Below, piece by piece: positions 1 through 8,054 of a stretch of 64,000 nt of DNA. The notes beneath the pieces were generated by a model, which saw only the letters and a program-made list of their open reading frames with translations, did not search any database and was not told where the DNA came from. Source of the stretch: Plantactinospora soyae. GTDB lineage: Bacteria > Actinomycetota > Actinomycetes > Mycobacteriales > Micromonosporaceae. The translations under genes were made by a program, and so were the position numbers. The stretch lies in NCBI RefSeq assembly GCF_014874095.1, contig NZ_JADBEB010000001.1, positions 9,424,001 to 9,488,000 on the forward strand, in the 5' to 3' direction. Every line of letters begins with the position of its first letter. Position 1 is the stretch's first letter.

Positions 1-1
1 A

Positions 2-160
2 ACCGGCCCCCCGGCCGGAACGGGCGGCCGGGTCCGCGGCCCGCGTCGCGTCGAGCTGATCGCCCGGCGCCACCCGTGGGTCCAGGTCGGCGCGCTCCGC
101 CGGATCTCCGGACTCGACGCCGGGCCGGCCGGGAAGCCCCTCGACCGGTCCCGCCGGTAG
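2..160 (+). CDS. C-terminal fragment of an unidentified protein (partial)
   Basis: The reading frame is open from the left edge of the window to a TAG stop at 158-160 and gives about 52 residues. Almost every third codon position is G or C, as in the real genes nearby. The residues are rich in arginine and proline and end in a basic tail. They include a stretch reading RHPWVQVGALRRISGLDAG. No start is present, so the gene begins outside the window. I do not recognise the family. It could be a chance frame in GC-rich DNA, but the codon bias and the edge position favour a true C-terminus. Confidence 0.45.
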   Translation, partial: TGPPAGTGGRVRGPRRVELIARRHPWVQVGALRRISGLDAGPAGKPLDRSRR

Positions 161-223
161 TCCGGCACTCGCCCCGCACACCCAGCGGAGCCGGTTGGCG
201 GGGCCGAGCGGAGGCAGCGAGTC

Positions 224-415
224 ATGATCACCAAGCAGCGGATTCGGCTCACCGTCGGCACAGCCGTGCTCAGCGTCATGCGCCACCCAAGCCTCCTCAC
301 ACTCGCCGCCGGATGGGCGGTCGCCCCGGTGGGAAGTGGTGCCACGTCCGTGATCGGTGGTCAGGACGGAGCATCCGCGTCGTCGGGACCATGTCACCGT
401 ACTGGTCCGAGGTGA
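224..415 (+). CDS. Small ORF of doubtful status (63 aa)
   Basis: An ATG follows a GGAGG ribosome-binding sequence at 209-213 at good spacing. The first ~36 residues (MITKQRIRLTVGTAV...) have normal high-GC codon use and end in a hydrophobic stretch. After about position 335 the codon bias is lost. This could be a short membrane peptide, or the start of a decayed gene whose 3' part was lost or frameshifted. No family is recognised. It lies between the partial gene at the left edge and the end of the convergent membrane-protein gene. Confidence 0.2.
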   Translation: MITKQRIRLTVGTAVLSVMRHPSLLTLAAGWAVAPVGSGATSVIGGQDGASASSGPCHRTGPR

Positions 416-484
416 CGGACTCGACGCCGCCGTGACGAGAACTGGTGCAATCCGCCCCGAACAAGGTCCAGATGTCCCGCGCGT

Positions 485-1021
485 TCAGTCCTCGGCCGGC
501 TTCGGAAACACGGTGGCCCAGAGCGGGAACGCGACGAGCCAGATCACCATCGCGACGGTGAGCCGCGCGATCCAGCCGAACAGTTCCTGCGTACGGCTCA
601 GGTCTCCGACCAGAAGAATGCCCAGGCCGAGCAGTCCGCTGGCGATGAACCAGCCCAGCAGTCCCTTCCCCCACTCCCGCCACTCGTAGCGCGTCCGGGC
701 CGGGCCGCCCTTCGGTGGTTTGACCGGCGGCGGTCCTCCGGCGAAGCGGTGGGCGAACCGCTGGTCGGCCCAGCGGATCATGCTGGGCCCGAACGCGACG
801 GAGAATCCGAGGTAGGCGGCGGCCAGGCCGTGGACGAACTCGGCCGTCGCGCCCCGGCGCAGATCCAGCACGGTCGCGACCAGGATGACGAGGTCGATCA
901 ACGGCGTGGCGAACAGCAGCAGGGCTCCCAGCCGGGGCAGCCGGAGCAGGTACCGGGCGATCAACCCGGCGCCGAGCAACACCCAGAAGCCGATCTCGCC
1001 CCCGACGATCACCGCCACCAC
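485..1021 (-). CDS. Integral membrane protein of unknown function
   Basis: The protein has 178 residues and about four or five hydrophobic helices (for example GFWVLLGAGLIARYLL, LGALLLFATPLIDLVILVATV, GLLGWFIASGLLGLGILLVG). A hydrophilic loop rich in Pro/Gly and Arg separates the two halves. The start is a GTG at 1021 (or the next codon, 1018), because a GGGGAGG ribosome-binding site lies 6-7 bases upstream. The open frame continues further 5' but that extension is low-complexity Arg/Ser and not protein-like. The gene is divergent from the histidine kinase, with ~196 bp between them for both promoters. No catalytic motif is visible and no function can be assigned. Confidence 0.7.
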   Translation of the reverse strand: MVAVIVGGEIGFWVLLGAGLIARYLLRLPRLGALLLFATPLIDLVILVATVLDLRRGATAEFVHGLAAAYLGFSVAFGPSMIRWADQRFAHRFAGGPPPVKPPKGGPARTRYEWREWGKGLLGWFIASGLLGLGILLVGDLSRTQELFGWIARLTVAMVIWLVAFPLWATVFPKPAED

Positions 1022-1217
1022 CGTCGGTACCTCCCCTGTTTGCGCTGCCGACCGTCGTGCCAAGTCTGTCCGGGCACCTCGGCCGTAACGTCGCCACCGC
1101 TGCCGAGATGCGGGTCCGCCGAAAGAGGTACGGCTACATCCTTCGACGGACCCGCGCCGCCCGGCCTCGTCGGCAGGACTGACGGCAACGGTCGGAGGAT
1201 GTGATGGGATCAGTAAC

Positions 1218-2660
1218 GTGACAGCCCGCCTGAGCCTGGACCGAGGGACACTGTCCCGCGACATCGCGCTGGGGTTCGCCTCGCTCGCGGGCGGTCTGGT
1301 GATGCTGGCTCTCGGCATCTACCAGCCAATCAACCCCGGCCTCCTGGACGCCTCACCACTGGTCACCCTCGGTACGCTCCTCGCCACCTGTACGGCCGTC
1401 GCGCTGCGCCGGGTGGCCACCCGGGCCGGTCTGGCACTCGGTACGGTCGCGTTCGCCGTCGACCTGGCCTGCGGCTCGTCGCTGCCCACCACCCTGGTCT
1501 ACACCCAGGTGCTCTTCGACTCCTGCGTCTACGGGCCGCCGAGGCTGTGGCGCCGGCTGTTGTGGATCAACCTGACCGTCACCGGACTCGCCGCGCTGAC
1601 CGGCGTGCTTCTCATGCGTCCGGCCTGGCAGGGCATCGGGCTGGCTGTTCCGGTGGTGCTGATCGGCGTACTGCCGGTGGTCGGTGGCATCAGCGTCCGG
1701 CAGTACCGCGACCAGGCCGCCGCCGAACGGGCCAGGGCCGAGCAGACCGCCCGGCTGGCCGAACTCGACCGGCGGCAGGCGGTGGCGGCGGAGCGGAGCC
1801 GGATGGCCCGGGAACTGCACGACGTCATCGCCAACCATCTGAGTGCGGTCGCCATCCACGCCACGGCGGCGCTGTCGGTGTCGGGGCTCGACCGCGCCCA
1901 GCGGGACCAGGCCCTGCGGGTGATCCGCGAGAACAGCGTGCAGGGGCTCGTCGAGATGCGACAGATGATCGGCCTGCTCCGCGAACCGGCCGAGACCGAG
2001 CCGATCTCGCTCGGTGCGTTGGATGATCCGATCCGGGCCCGGCTGACCGAGGTCGACCGACTCGTCGACCAGGCGCGCAGCGCCGGCCTGCCGGTGCGGT
2101 TCGAGACGATCGGTCCGGCCCGGCCGTTGCCGGTAGGTGTGGATCTGGCCGCGTACCGGATCGTCCAGGAGGCGCTGACCAACGCGCTCAAGCACGGCTC
2201 CGGACCGGCCACCCTCACGATCCACTACCAGGAGCGGGGTGTCGTCCTCACGATCGAGAATCCGGTCGTCGAGCCGACCGGCTCCGGCGGCTCGTCGTCG
2301 TACCGGGTCGCGGCGGGGGCCGGGCTGCCCGGCGCGGGGGCCGGGCTGATCGGAATGCGGGAGCGCGCCACCCTGCTGCACGGTCGGTTCGACGCCGGAC
2401 CGCACGGGCCGGGTTGGCGGGTGCACGCCGAACTTCCGCACGCCGAGCCCGCACCCCAAGCCGAGCCCGCACCCCAGGCCGAGCCCGCACCCCAGGCCGA
2501 GCCCGCACCCCAGGCCGAGCCCGCACCCCAAGCCGAGCCCGCGACGGCCGGGTCCGCGACGGCCGGTGGGCAGGCCGGTGTCGGTGGCGGAGACACCCCG
2601 GCCGCTTCCGGACCCGCCATTCGGACCGGTGTCGTGGCCGCATCGCGACCGCTGTCATGA
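1218..2660 (+). CDS. Sensor histidine kinase, DesK/NarL (HisKA_3) type
   Basis: This 480-residue kinase has about five N-terminal membrane helices (residues ~10-160), then a coiled linker and an HisKA_3 phosphoacceptor segment (ARELHDVIANHLSAVAIHA). The conserved His in ELHD is the autophosphorylation site. An HATPase domain follows, with N-box (QEALTNALKHG) and G-box (GAGLIGMRERA) sequences. The tail is a run of five AEPAPQ repeats, probably unstructured. It overlaps the response regulator by an ATGA junction, so the two form one operon and one signalling pair. The sensed signal cannot be inferred. The GTG start at 1218 lacks a close ribosome-binding site; GGAGG at 1194-1198 is rather far. 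Confidence 0.9.
   Translation: MTARLSLDRGTLSRDIALGFASLAGGLVMLALGIYQPINPGLLDASPLVTLGTLLATCTAVALRRVATRAGLALGTVAFAVDLACGSSLPTTLVYTQVLFDSCVYGPPRLWRRLLWINLTVTGLAALTGVLLMRPAWQGIGLAVPVVLIGVLPVVGGISVRQYRDQAAAERARAEQTARLAELDRRQAVAAERSRMARELHDVIANHLSAVAIHATAALSVSGLDRAQRDQALRVIRENSVQGLVEMRQMIGLLREPAETEPISLGALDDPIRARLTEVDRLVDQARSAGLPVRFETIGPARPLPVGVDLAAYRIVQEALTNALKHGSGPATLTIHYQERGVVLTIENPVVEPTGSGGSSSYRVAAGAGLPGAGAGLIGMRERATLLHGRFDAGPHGPGWRVHAELPHAEPAPQAEPAPQAEPAPQAEPAPQAEPAPQAEPATAGSATAGGQAGVGGGDTPAASGPAIRTGVVAASRPLS
2442..2543 (+). repeat. 18-bp in-frame tandem repeat (5.7 copies) in the kinase tail
   Basis: Five 18-bp units starting at 2442, 2460, 2478, 2496 and 2514 encode AEPAPQ, and a partial sixth follows. 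The units differ only at one wobble base (CAA or CAG). Such near-identity implies recent slippage or gene conversion. Confidence 0.95.
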
Positions 2661-3382
2661 TCGGGACCGATCGAAGTGGTGCCGGGACCAGCGGGGCGGC
2701 CGACCACGACCGGGCGGCCGGGGCCGTACCCCCGATCCGGGTGGTGATCGCCGACGACCAGGACGCGGTCCGGGCCGGCCTGGTGCTGATCCTCGCCGCC
2801 GCGCCGGGCCTGGAGGTGGTCGGCCAGGCCGCCGACGGGGAGGAGGCGGTGGCGCTGTGCCGGGAACTCCGGCCGGACGTGGCCGTGCTCGACGTGCGGA
2901 TGCCCCGACTCGACGGTGTCTCCGCGACCCGTGAGATCGTCGCCGAGCGGCTGGCCGACGTCCTGGTGCTGACCACTTTCGACCTCGACGAGTACGTCTT
3001 CGGCGCGCTCCGGGCCGGCGCGTCCGGATTCCTGCTCAAGGACACCGACGCCGAGGGGCTGCTCGACGCGGTACGCACGGTGGCCCGGGGCGAGGGGATC
3101 ATCGCCGCCGCAGTCACCCGGCGACTGATCAGTGCCTTCGCCGCCACCTCGCCCGGCGCCCCGGCGGTCCACCGGGCTGCCGTGGACGAACTCACGCCAC
3201 GGGAGCGCGACGTGCTCGCCTGCCTCGGCCGGGGACTGTCCAACCAACAGATCGCCGACCGGTTGTCGATGGCCGAGAGTACCACCAAGACCCACGTCAG
3301 CCGGATCCTCGGCAAGCTCGGCCTGCGCAGCCGGGTGCAGGCGGCGATCCTCGCGCAGGAACTGGGGCTGCCGAACCCCTGA
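2657..3382 (+). CDS. Response regulator, NarL/FixJ family
   Basis: This 241-residue protein has an N-terminal receiver domain with the acidic pocket in VVIADDQ and the phosphoacceptor Asp in VLDVRMPR. The switch residues lie near VLTTFD and the conserved Lys in FLLKD. A C-terminal LuxR-type HTH follows (LTPRERDVLACLGRGLSNQQIADRL ... TTKTHVSRILGKL). The ATG at 2657 overlaps the kinase stop codon (ATGA), so translation is coupled and this start is preferred over the longer open frame. Expected role: phosphorylated by the upstream kinase and binds promoter DNA as a dimer. About 30 residues before the receiver are Ala/Gly-rich and probably disordered. Confidence 0.9.
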   Translation: MIGTDRSGAGTSGAADHDRAAGAVPPIRVVIADDQDAVRAGLVLILAAAPGLEVVGQAADGEEAVALCRELRPDVAVLDVRMPRLDGVSATREIVAERLADVLVLTTFDLDEYVFGALRAGASGFLLKDTDAEGLLDAVRTVARGEGIIAAAVTRRLISAFAATSPGAPAVHRAAVDELTPRERDVLACLGRGLSNQQIADRLSMAESTTKTHVSRILGKLGLRSRVQAAILAQELGLPNP

Positions 3383-3420
3383 GCCGGCCGGCCACGTCCC
3401 GGACGGCACCCGCAGGTCGG

Positions 3421-4086
3421 CTACCGGACGACCCGGTCGGTCCGGTCCCCGGACATCCGCTCGGCACCGCCACCCCAGCGGGTCGCGGCCCGGGCCGCCA
3501 GCGGTACGACGACGAGAGCCAGCAACCAGCCGCCCAGTACGTCGGCCGGCCAGTGCGCCAGCAGCGCCAACCGGGTCAGCCCGACGAAGACCGCGAACGC
3601 CACGGCCAGGGTGACGGTGACCACCCGGCCGAGGATCGCCAGGTGCGGCCAGAGCAGGAGTACGGCCGCCAGCGCCGCCGCCGCCGCGTTGCTGGTGTGC
3701 CCGCTCGGGAAGCCGTTGCTCTCCACCACGACGAAGCCGTCCACCGGTCGGGGATGGTGCACGAGCCAGTGCATCAGTCCCCAGAGCACCGGCACCGAGA
3801 CGGTCACCAGGGCACACAGCATCGCGGGCCGGCGCTGGGAGAGGGTCGCGAGGGCGATGCTGATCACCAGGCCGGCGACCACGAACGGCACGGTGGCGGC
3901 CACGTCGGTGGCCACCCGCAGCACGTCGACGAGGGTGGGGCTGGCGTCGCCGTACCCCCGGAAGCCGTCGCTGAGCGCGTCGTCGAACTCCTCCAGCGGA
4001 GCCCAGCCACCGGCGGTCAACGCGAGCAGCACCAGGAACCCGGCGAGCGCGAGCAACGGGACGACCAGCGGTGGACGGGCGATCAT
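3421..4086 (-). CDS. PAP2-superfamily membrane phosphatase
   Basis: This 221-residue membrane protein carries the three PAP2/acid-phosphatase motifs: a degenerate first motif ending in HHPRP, PSGHT in the middle, and TRLALLAHWPADV (R-x5-H-x3-D type). The Arg, two His and Asp form the phosphohydrolase site, which faces outward in family members. Six hydrophobic helices are visible. The likely substrate is a lipid phosphate such as undecaprenyl pyrophosphate or phosphatidic acid, an inference from the family. The ATG at 4086 gives a normal length. The usual first-motif Lys is not evident. The gene is convergent with the response regulator and divergent from the FasR-like gene. Confidence 0.88.
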   Translation of the reverse strand: MIARPPLVVPLLALAGFLVLLALTAGGWAPLEEFDDALSDGFRGYGDASPTLVDVLRVATDVAATVPFVVAGLVISIALATLSQRRPAMLCALVTVSVPVLWGLMHWLVHHPRPVDGFVVVESNGFPSGHTSNAAAAALAAVLLLWPHLAILGRVVTVTLAVAFAVFVGLTRLALLAHWPADVLGGWLLALVVVPLAARAATRWGGGAERMSGDRTDRVVR

Positions 4087-4146
4087 CGGGAAATGATGCC
4101 ACGGCCGGGTGGCAGTGCCCCGGGGTACGCGTGGCACGCTGGGCCG

Positions 4147-5376
4147 ATGGGGACCGAGGCGGGCGACGGTGAACTGGCGGCCACGCTGCGCCGGATCGAA
4201 CGGGCGGCGGGCACGCTGGCCACCGCCAGTGTGGGCCGGATGGACGAGACGCTGCCCTGGTTCCGCGAACTGCCGGCCGAGCAGCGCTCCTGGGTGATGC
4301 TGGTCGCCCAGGCCGGCGTCCGTTCGCTGGTGGAGTGGCTGCGGTCCCTGCCGAGCAGCACCGATCGGAACGCCGGTGGCCCGACGGACAGCCCGCAGGA
4401 GGTCTCCGACGAGGTTTTCGCCGCGGCGCCCCGCGCGCTGGCCCGGTCGATCAGCCTCCAGCAGACGGTGGCCCTGATCAAGGTGACCATCGACGTGGTG
4501 GAGCAGCAGGTCCCGCACCTGGCGGCACCGGGCGAGGAGCGGCTGCTGCACGAGGCCGTACTCAAGTTCTCCCGGGAGATCGCCTTCGCGGCGGCCCGGG
4601 TGTACGCGCGGGCGGCCGAGTCGCGCGGCTCCTGGGACGCCCGGTTGCAGGCGCTGCTGGTGGACGCGCTGCTCCGGGGCGACTCCCCGGACGTGCTGGC
4701 CAGCCGGGCCGCGGCCCTGGGGTGGTCGGACGCCCCGCCGGTCGCGGTGGCGGTCGGCCGCTCCCCCGGCGGCGAGGTCGCCGCCGTGCTGCACACCATC
4801 TACCGGGTCACCCGGCGGCTGGGTCTGGAGATGATCGGCGGGGTGCACGGCGATCGGCTGGTGGTGGTGCTGGGCGGCGTGGCCGACCCGCTGGCCGCCA
4901 CCGAGAAGCTGCTCGCCGGCTTCGGCCCGGGGCCGGTGGTGGTGGGGCCGGCGGTGCCGAGCCTGGACTCGGCCACCGACTCGGCGCGGGCGGCCCTGGC
5001 CGGGTTCCGGGCGGCACCCGCGTGGCCGGCGGCGCCCCGCCCGGTGTCCGCCGCCGACCTGCTGCCGGAGCGGGCGCTGGCCGGCGACCCGGAGGCCCGG
5101 CGGAGCCTGCGCCAGGACGTCTACGCCGCTCTGGTCCGGGCGGGTGGGGAGCTGCTGGAGACGTTGGACGCGTTCTTCGCGGCCGGCGGGGTGCTGGAGA
5201 GCGCGGCCCGCACGCTGTTCGTCCACCCGAACACCGTCCGGTACCGGCTGCGCCGGGTCGCCGATGTGACCGGTTTCTCACCGCTGACGGCCCGGGATGC
5301 CTTCGCTTTGCGGATGGCGCTGACGATCGGACGCCTGGATCCGTCCGCACCGGTCGGACCAGGCACGGGACATTAG
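4147..5376 (+). CDS. fasR: PucR-type transcriptional regulator, FasR-like activator of the fab cluster
   Basis: This 409-residue protein ends in a PucR-type HTH (ESAARTLFVHPNTVRYRLRR, then DAFALRMALTIGRL). A central regulatory domain typical of the family precedes it. It sits directly upstream of fabD-fabH-acpP-fabF in the same direction. In Streptomyces coelicolor the protein at this position is FasR, which activates this cluster, so orthology is inferred from domain type and synteny. The ATG at 4147 is used because sequence upstream of it lies over the PAP2 promoter. A palindrome in the downstream intergenic region (5424-5444) is its candidate binding site. Confidence 0.85.
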   Translation: MGTEAGDGELAATLRRIERAAGTLATASVGRMDETLPWFRELPAEQRSWVMLVAQAGVRSLVEWLRSLPSSTDRNAGGPTDSPQEVSDEVFAAAPRALARSISLQQTVALIKVTIDVVEQQVPHLAAPGEERLLHEAVLKFSREIAFAAARVYARAAESRGSWDARLQALLVDALLRGDSPDVLASRAAALGWSDAPPVAVAVGRSPGGEVAAVLHTIYRVTRRLGLEMIGGVHGDRLVVVLGGVADPLAATEKLLAGFGPGPVVVGPAVPSLDSATDSARAALAGFRAAPAWPAAPRPVSAADLLPERALAGDPEARRSLRQDVYAALVRAGGELLETLDAFFAAGGVLESAARTLFVHPNTVRYRLRRVADVTGFSPLTARDAFALRMALTIGRLDPSAPVGPGTGH

Positions 5377-5423
5377 GCGACGTTTAGGACAGACGTCCCG
5401 TCAACTCCGTGATCTTGATTGAT

Positions 5424-5444
5424 CTTTGTAGGAACCCCACAAAG
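5424..5444 (+). promoter_or_regulatory. Palindromic candidate operator upstream of fabD
   Basis: CTTTGT (5424-5429) and ACAAAG (5439-5444) form a perfect 6-bp inverted repeat around AGGAACCCC. Two further G-C pairs are symmetric inside it. It lies in the 134-bp gap between the regulator and fabD, about 67 bp before the fabD start. It is the strongest dyad in the gap, and binding by the FasR-like protein is an inference. Confidence 0.6.
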
Positions 5445-5510
5445 CTGGTAGTGCGGATTGGTACATCACGGCAAGCACACAGCGGCCGATGATCCAGGAG
5501 AGTCGTAGGG

Positions 5511-6686
5511 GTGCTCGCCGTACTCTCACCCGGCCAGGGTTCACAGAAGCCCGGCTTCCTGACTCCGTGGCTCGACCTCCCCGGCGCCGAGGCGCGACTG
5601 CGCTGGTGGTCCGCGCTGGCGGGCATCGACCTCGTCCGACTCGGCACGGAAGGGGACGCCGACGAGATCAAGGACACCGCGCGGACCCAGCCGCTGCTGG
5701 TCGCCGCCGCCCTGCTCGCCGCCGAACACCTTCCGATGTACGACGTCACCGTCACCGCCGGACACAGCGTCGGTGAGCTGGCGGCGGCGGCGCTGGCCGG
5801 CGTACTGCCCCCGGAGACCGCGATCACCCTCGCCGGGGTACGCGGCCGGGAGATGGCCGCCGCCTGCGCGCTCGAACCGACCGGCATGTCCGCGATACTC
5901 GGCGGCGACCGGGACGAGGTGCTGGCCGCGATCGAAGCCCACGGACTGCACCCCGCCAACTTCAACGGCGCCGGCCAGATCGTCGTGGCCGGGGCGCTCG
6001 ACCGGCTGGCGAAACTGGCCGCCGAGCCGCCCGCCGGCAGCCGGCTGATCAGCGTGAAGGTCGCCGGGGCGTTCCACACCCCGTACATGGCCCCCGCCGA
6101 GCAGGCGCTCGGCGCCGTGGCGGCCGGGATCGTTCCGACCGATCCGACCCGGATCCTGCTCTCCAACTTCGACGGCGCCGCCGTCAACCACGGCCGGGAG
6201 ATGCTGCAACGCCTGGTCCGCCAGGTGACCGCGCCGGTCCGCTGGGACCTGTGCATCCGCAACCTGGCCGACCTCGGCGTCACCGCCGTGATCGAGCTTC
6301 CTCCGGCGGGCACCCTGGCCGGGCTGATCAAGCGCGAACTCAAGGGCAGCGGCGCCCTGCCGGAGATCGTCACCCTGAACACCCCGGACGACCTGGCCGC
6401 CGCCCGGGACCTGATCGCCCGGCACGGTGCCCCGGCCGGCCACGAGCCGACCATGCAGTTCCGGGTCGTGGTGGCCGCCAACGCCGGCACCTTCGCCCCG
6501 GCGGAGGAACTGACCGAGGGTGACATGATCAACTCCGGGCAGATCATCGGTCACGTCAACACCCGGCAGGGCGCCGTCGAGGTCGCCGCACACGGCTCCG
6601 GGGTACTCACCGAATGGCTCGCCCACCACGATGACCCGGTCGCCCCGGGCCAGCCCCTCGCCCGCATCGGAGGACAGCTCTCATGA
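5511..6686 (+). CDS. fabD: Malonyl-CoA:ACP transacylase with a C-terminal lipoyl-like extension
   Basis: FabD transfers malonyl from CoA to ACP for type II fatty acid synthesis. The core shows the N-terminal PGQGSQ loop and the nucleophilic Ser in GHSVGE. A catalytic His lies in AGAFHTPYM. The GTG start follows weak purine-rich sequence. The protein has 391 residues, against about 310 for typical FabD. The extra ~80 residues (312-391) read like a biotinyl/lipoyl swinging domain (GDMINSGQIIGHV ... GVLTEWLAHHDDPVAPGQPL). The usual AMKM lysine loop is replaced by VNTRQGAVEV, so no residue for biotin or lipoate attachment is present. It is the first gene of the fab operon and overlaps a 16-codon ORF that leads into fabH. 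Confidence 0.95.
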   Translation: MLAVLSPGQGSQKPGFLTPWLDLPGAEARLRWWSALAGIDLVRLGTEGDADEIKDTARTQPLLVAAALLAAEHLPMYDVTVTAGHSVGELAAAALAGVLPPETAITLAGVRGREMAAACALEPTGMSAILGGDRDEVLAAIEAHGLHPANFNGAGQIVVAGALDRLAKLAAEPPAGSRLISVKVAGAFHTPYMAPAEQALGAVAAGIVPTDPTRILLSNFDGAAVNHGREMLQRLVRQVTAPVRWDLCIRNLADLGVTAVIELPPAGTLAGLIKRELKGSGALPEIVTLNTPDDLAAARDLIARHGAPAGHEPTMQFRVVVAANAGTFAPAEELTEGDMINSGQIIGHVNTRQGAVEVAAHGSGVLTEWLAHHDDPVAPGQPLARIGGQLS

Positions 6687-6733
6687 CCGGTCACCGAGAG
6701 ATCACCGACCACCGCCCGGTGGTGGTCCGGTGA
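6683..6733 (+). CDS. 16-codon ORF bridging fabD and fabH (possible coupling peptide)
   Basis: An ATG overlaps the fabD stop as ATGA, and the 16-codon frame ends in a TGA that overlaps the fabH GTG start (GTGA, 6730-6733). The peptide would read MTGHREITDHRPVVVR. The arrangement would let ribosomes finish fabD, translate the short frame and reinitiate at fabH. It could equally be the original FabH N-terminus put out of frame by a small indel. It has no separate ribosome-binding site. Confidence 0.35.
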   Translation: MTGHREITDHRPVVVR

Positions 6734-7668
6734 GCAGGATGATCGCCCTAGGGCACTACCAGCCCTCCCGGATCCTCACCAACGACGACCTCGCGCAACT
6801 GGTCGACACCAACGACACCTGGATCCGCGACCGGGTCGGCATCGCCACCCGGCGGATCGCCGACTCCGAGACGGTCGCCGACATGGCCGCCGCCGCCGCC
6901 GACAAGGCGCTGGCCAACTCGGGCCTCGCCGCCTCCGACATCGACCTCGTCGTGGTGGCCACCTGCTCGGCCATCGACCGCAGCCCGAACACCGCCTGCC
7001 GGGTCGCCGCCAAGCTGGGCATCGACGCCCCGGGGGCGTTCGACCTGAACACGGCGTGTTCCGGCTTCTCGTACGCGCTGGGCACCGTCGACCACGCGCT
7101 GCGGGCCGGCGCGGCCCGCAACGCCATCGTGATCGGCGCCGAGAAGCTCTCCGACTTCGTCGACTGGACCGACCGGTCGACCTGCATCCTGTTCGGTGAC
7201 GGTGCCGGCGCGGCGGTGGTCAGCGCCACCGGCGAGGGCGAGCCGGACGGCATCGGACCGGTGGTCTGGGGCTCGGTTCCGGAGCGCAGCGACGCGGTAC
7301 GCATCGAGGGCTGGCGCCCGTACATCAAGCAGGAGGGGCAGGCGGTCTTCCGCTGGGCCACCACCGCGCTGGCCCCGCTCGCCCTCCAGGCCTGTGAACG
7401 GGCCGGCGTCGACCCGTCGGAGATCGCGGCGTTCGTGCCGCACCAGGCCAACCTCCGGATCATCGAGGGGATCGCCAAGCGGCTCAACATGCCCCAGGCG
7501 GTCATCGCCAAGGACATCATCTCCTCGGGCAACACCTCGGCGGCGAGCGTGCCCCTGGCGCTGTCCAAGCTGGTCGAGCGCCGTGAGGTGCCGTCCGGCG
7601 CCCCCGTACTGCTGTTCGGCTTCGGTGGCGGCCTCACGTACGCCGGACAGGTCGTCCGGTGCCCGTGA
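6730..7668 (+). CDS. fabH: Beta-ketoacyl-ACP synthase III
   Basis: FabH condenses an acyl-CoA primer with malonyl-ACP to start fatty acid synthesis, and in actinomycetes it favours branched primers. The 312-residue protein has the expected length and the Cys-His-Asn triad: Cys in NTACSGFSYALG, His in VPHQANLRII and Asn in SSGNTSAASVP. The GTG at 6730 overlaps the stop of the short upstream ORF, and an ATG at 6739 is an alternative. Sequence further 5' in this frame overlaps fabD and is not conserved-looking. It lies in one operon with fabD, acpP and fabF. Confidence 0.95.
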   Translation: MSRMIALGHYQPSRILTNDDLAQLVDTNDTWIRDRVGIATRRIADSETVADMAAAAADKALANSGLAASDIDLVVVATCSAIDRSPNTACRVAAKLGIDAPGAFDLNTACSGFSYALGTVDHALRAGAARNAIVIGAEKLSDFVDWTDRSTCILFGDGAGAAVVSATGEGEPDGIGPVVWGSVPERSDAVRIEGWRPYIKQEGQAVFRWATTALAPLALQACERAGVDPSEIAAFVPHQANLRIIEGIAKRLNMPQAVIAKDIISSGNTSAASVPLALSKLVERREVPSGAPVLLFGFGGGLTYAGQVVRCP

Positions 7669-7812
7669 CGGCCCGGCGCCCGTACCCGGGTGCCGCACCG
7701 GCCGACCGTGACCTACCACCACCCAGGTAACCACCGGCCGGCTCCACGCCGACCGGCCGTGGCGGACCGTTCCGCCACCGCAACATCCATCCATGGAGAG
7801 GAAACAACCGCA

Positions 7813-8052
7813 ATGACCCGTGACGAGATCACCGCCGGACTCGCCGAGATCCTTGAAGAGGTCGCCGGCGTGAGCCCGGACGACGTGGCCGAGGAGAAGT
7901 CGTTCACCGACGACCTTGACGTCGACTCGCTCTCCATGGTCGAGGTCGTGGTGGCCGCCGAGGAGAAGTTCGGCGTCAAGATCCCGGACAACGACGTACA
8001 GAACCTCAAGACCGTTGGCGACGCCGTCGCCTACATCGAGGCGCAGTCCTGA
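7813..8052 (+). CDS. acpP: Acyl carrier protein
   Basis: This 79-residue acidic helical protein carries the phosphopantetheine attachment Ser in the DVDSLSMVEV motif. ACP carries growing acyl chains among the FAS II enzymes. The ATG at 7813 follows a GGAGAGGAAA ribosome-binding site at 7795-7804. The longer open frame upstream falls in the 144-bp fabH-acpP gap and is low complexity. The gap may hold an extra promoter or a processing site, which would help raise ACP levels above the enzymes. fabF starts two bases after the stop. Confidence 0.97.
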   Translation: MTRDEITAGLAEILEEVAGVSPDDVAEEKSFTDDLDVDSLSMVEVVVAAEEKFGVKIPDNDVQNLKTVGDAVAYIEAQS

Positions 8053-8054
8053 TC

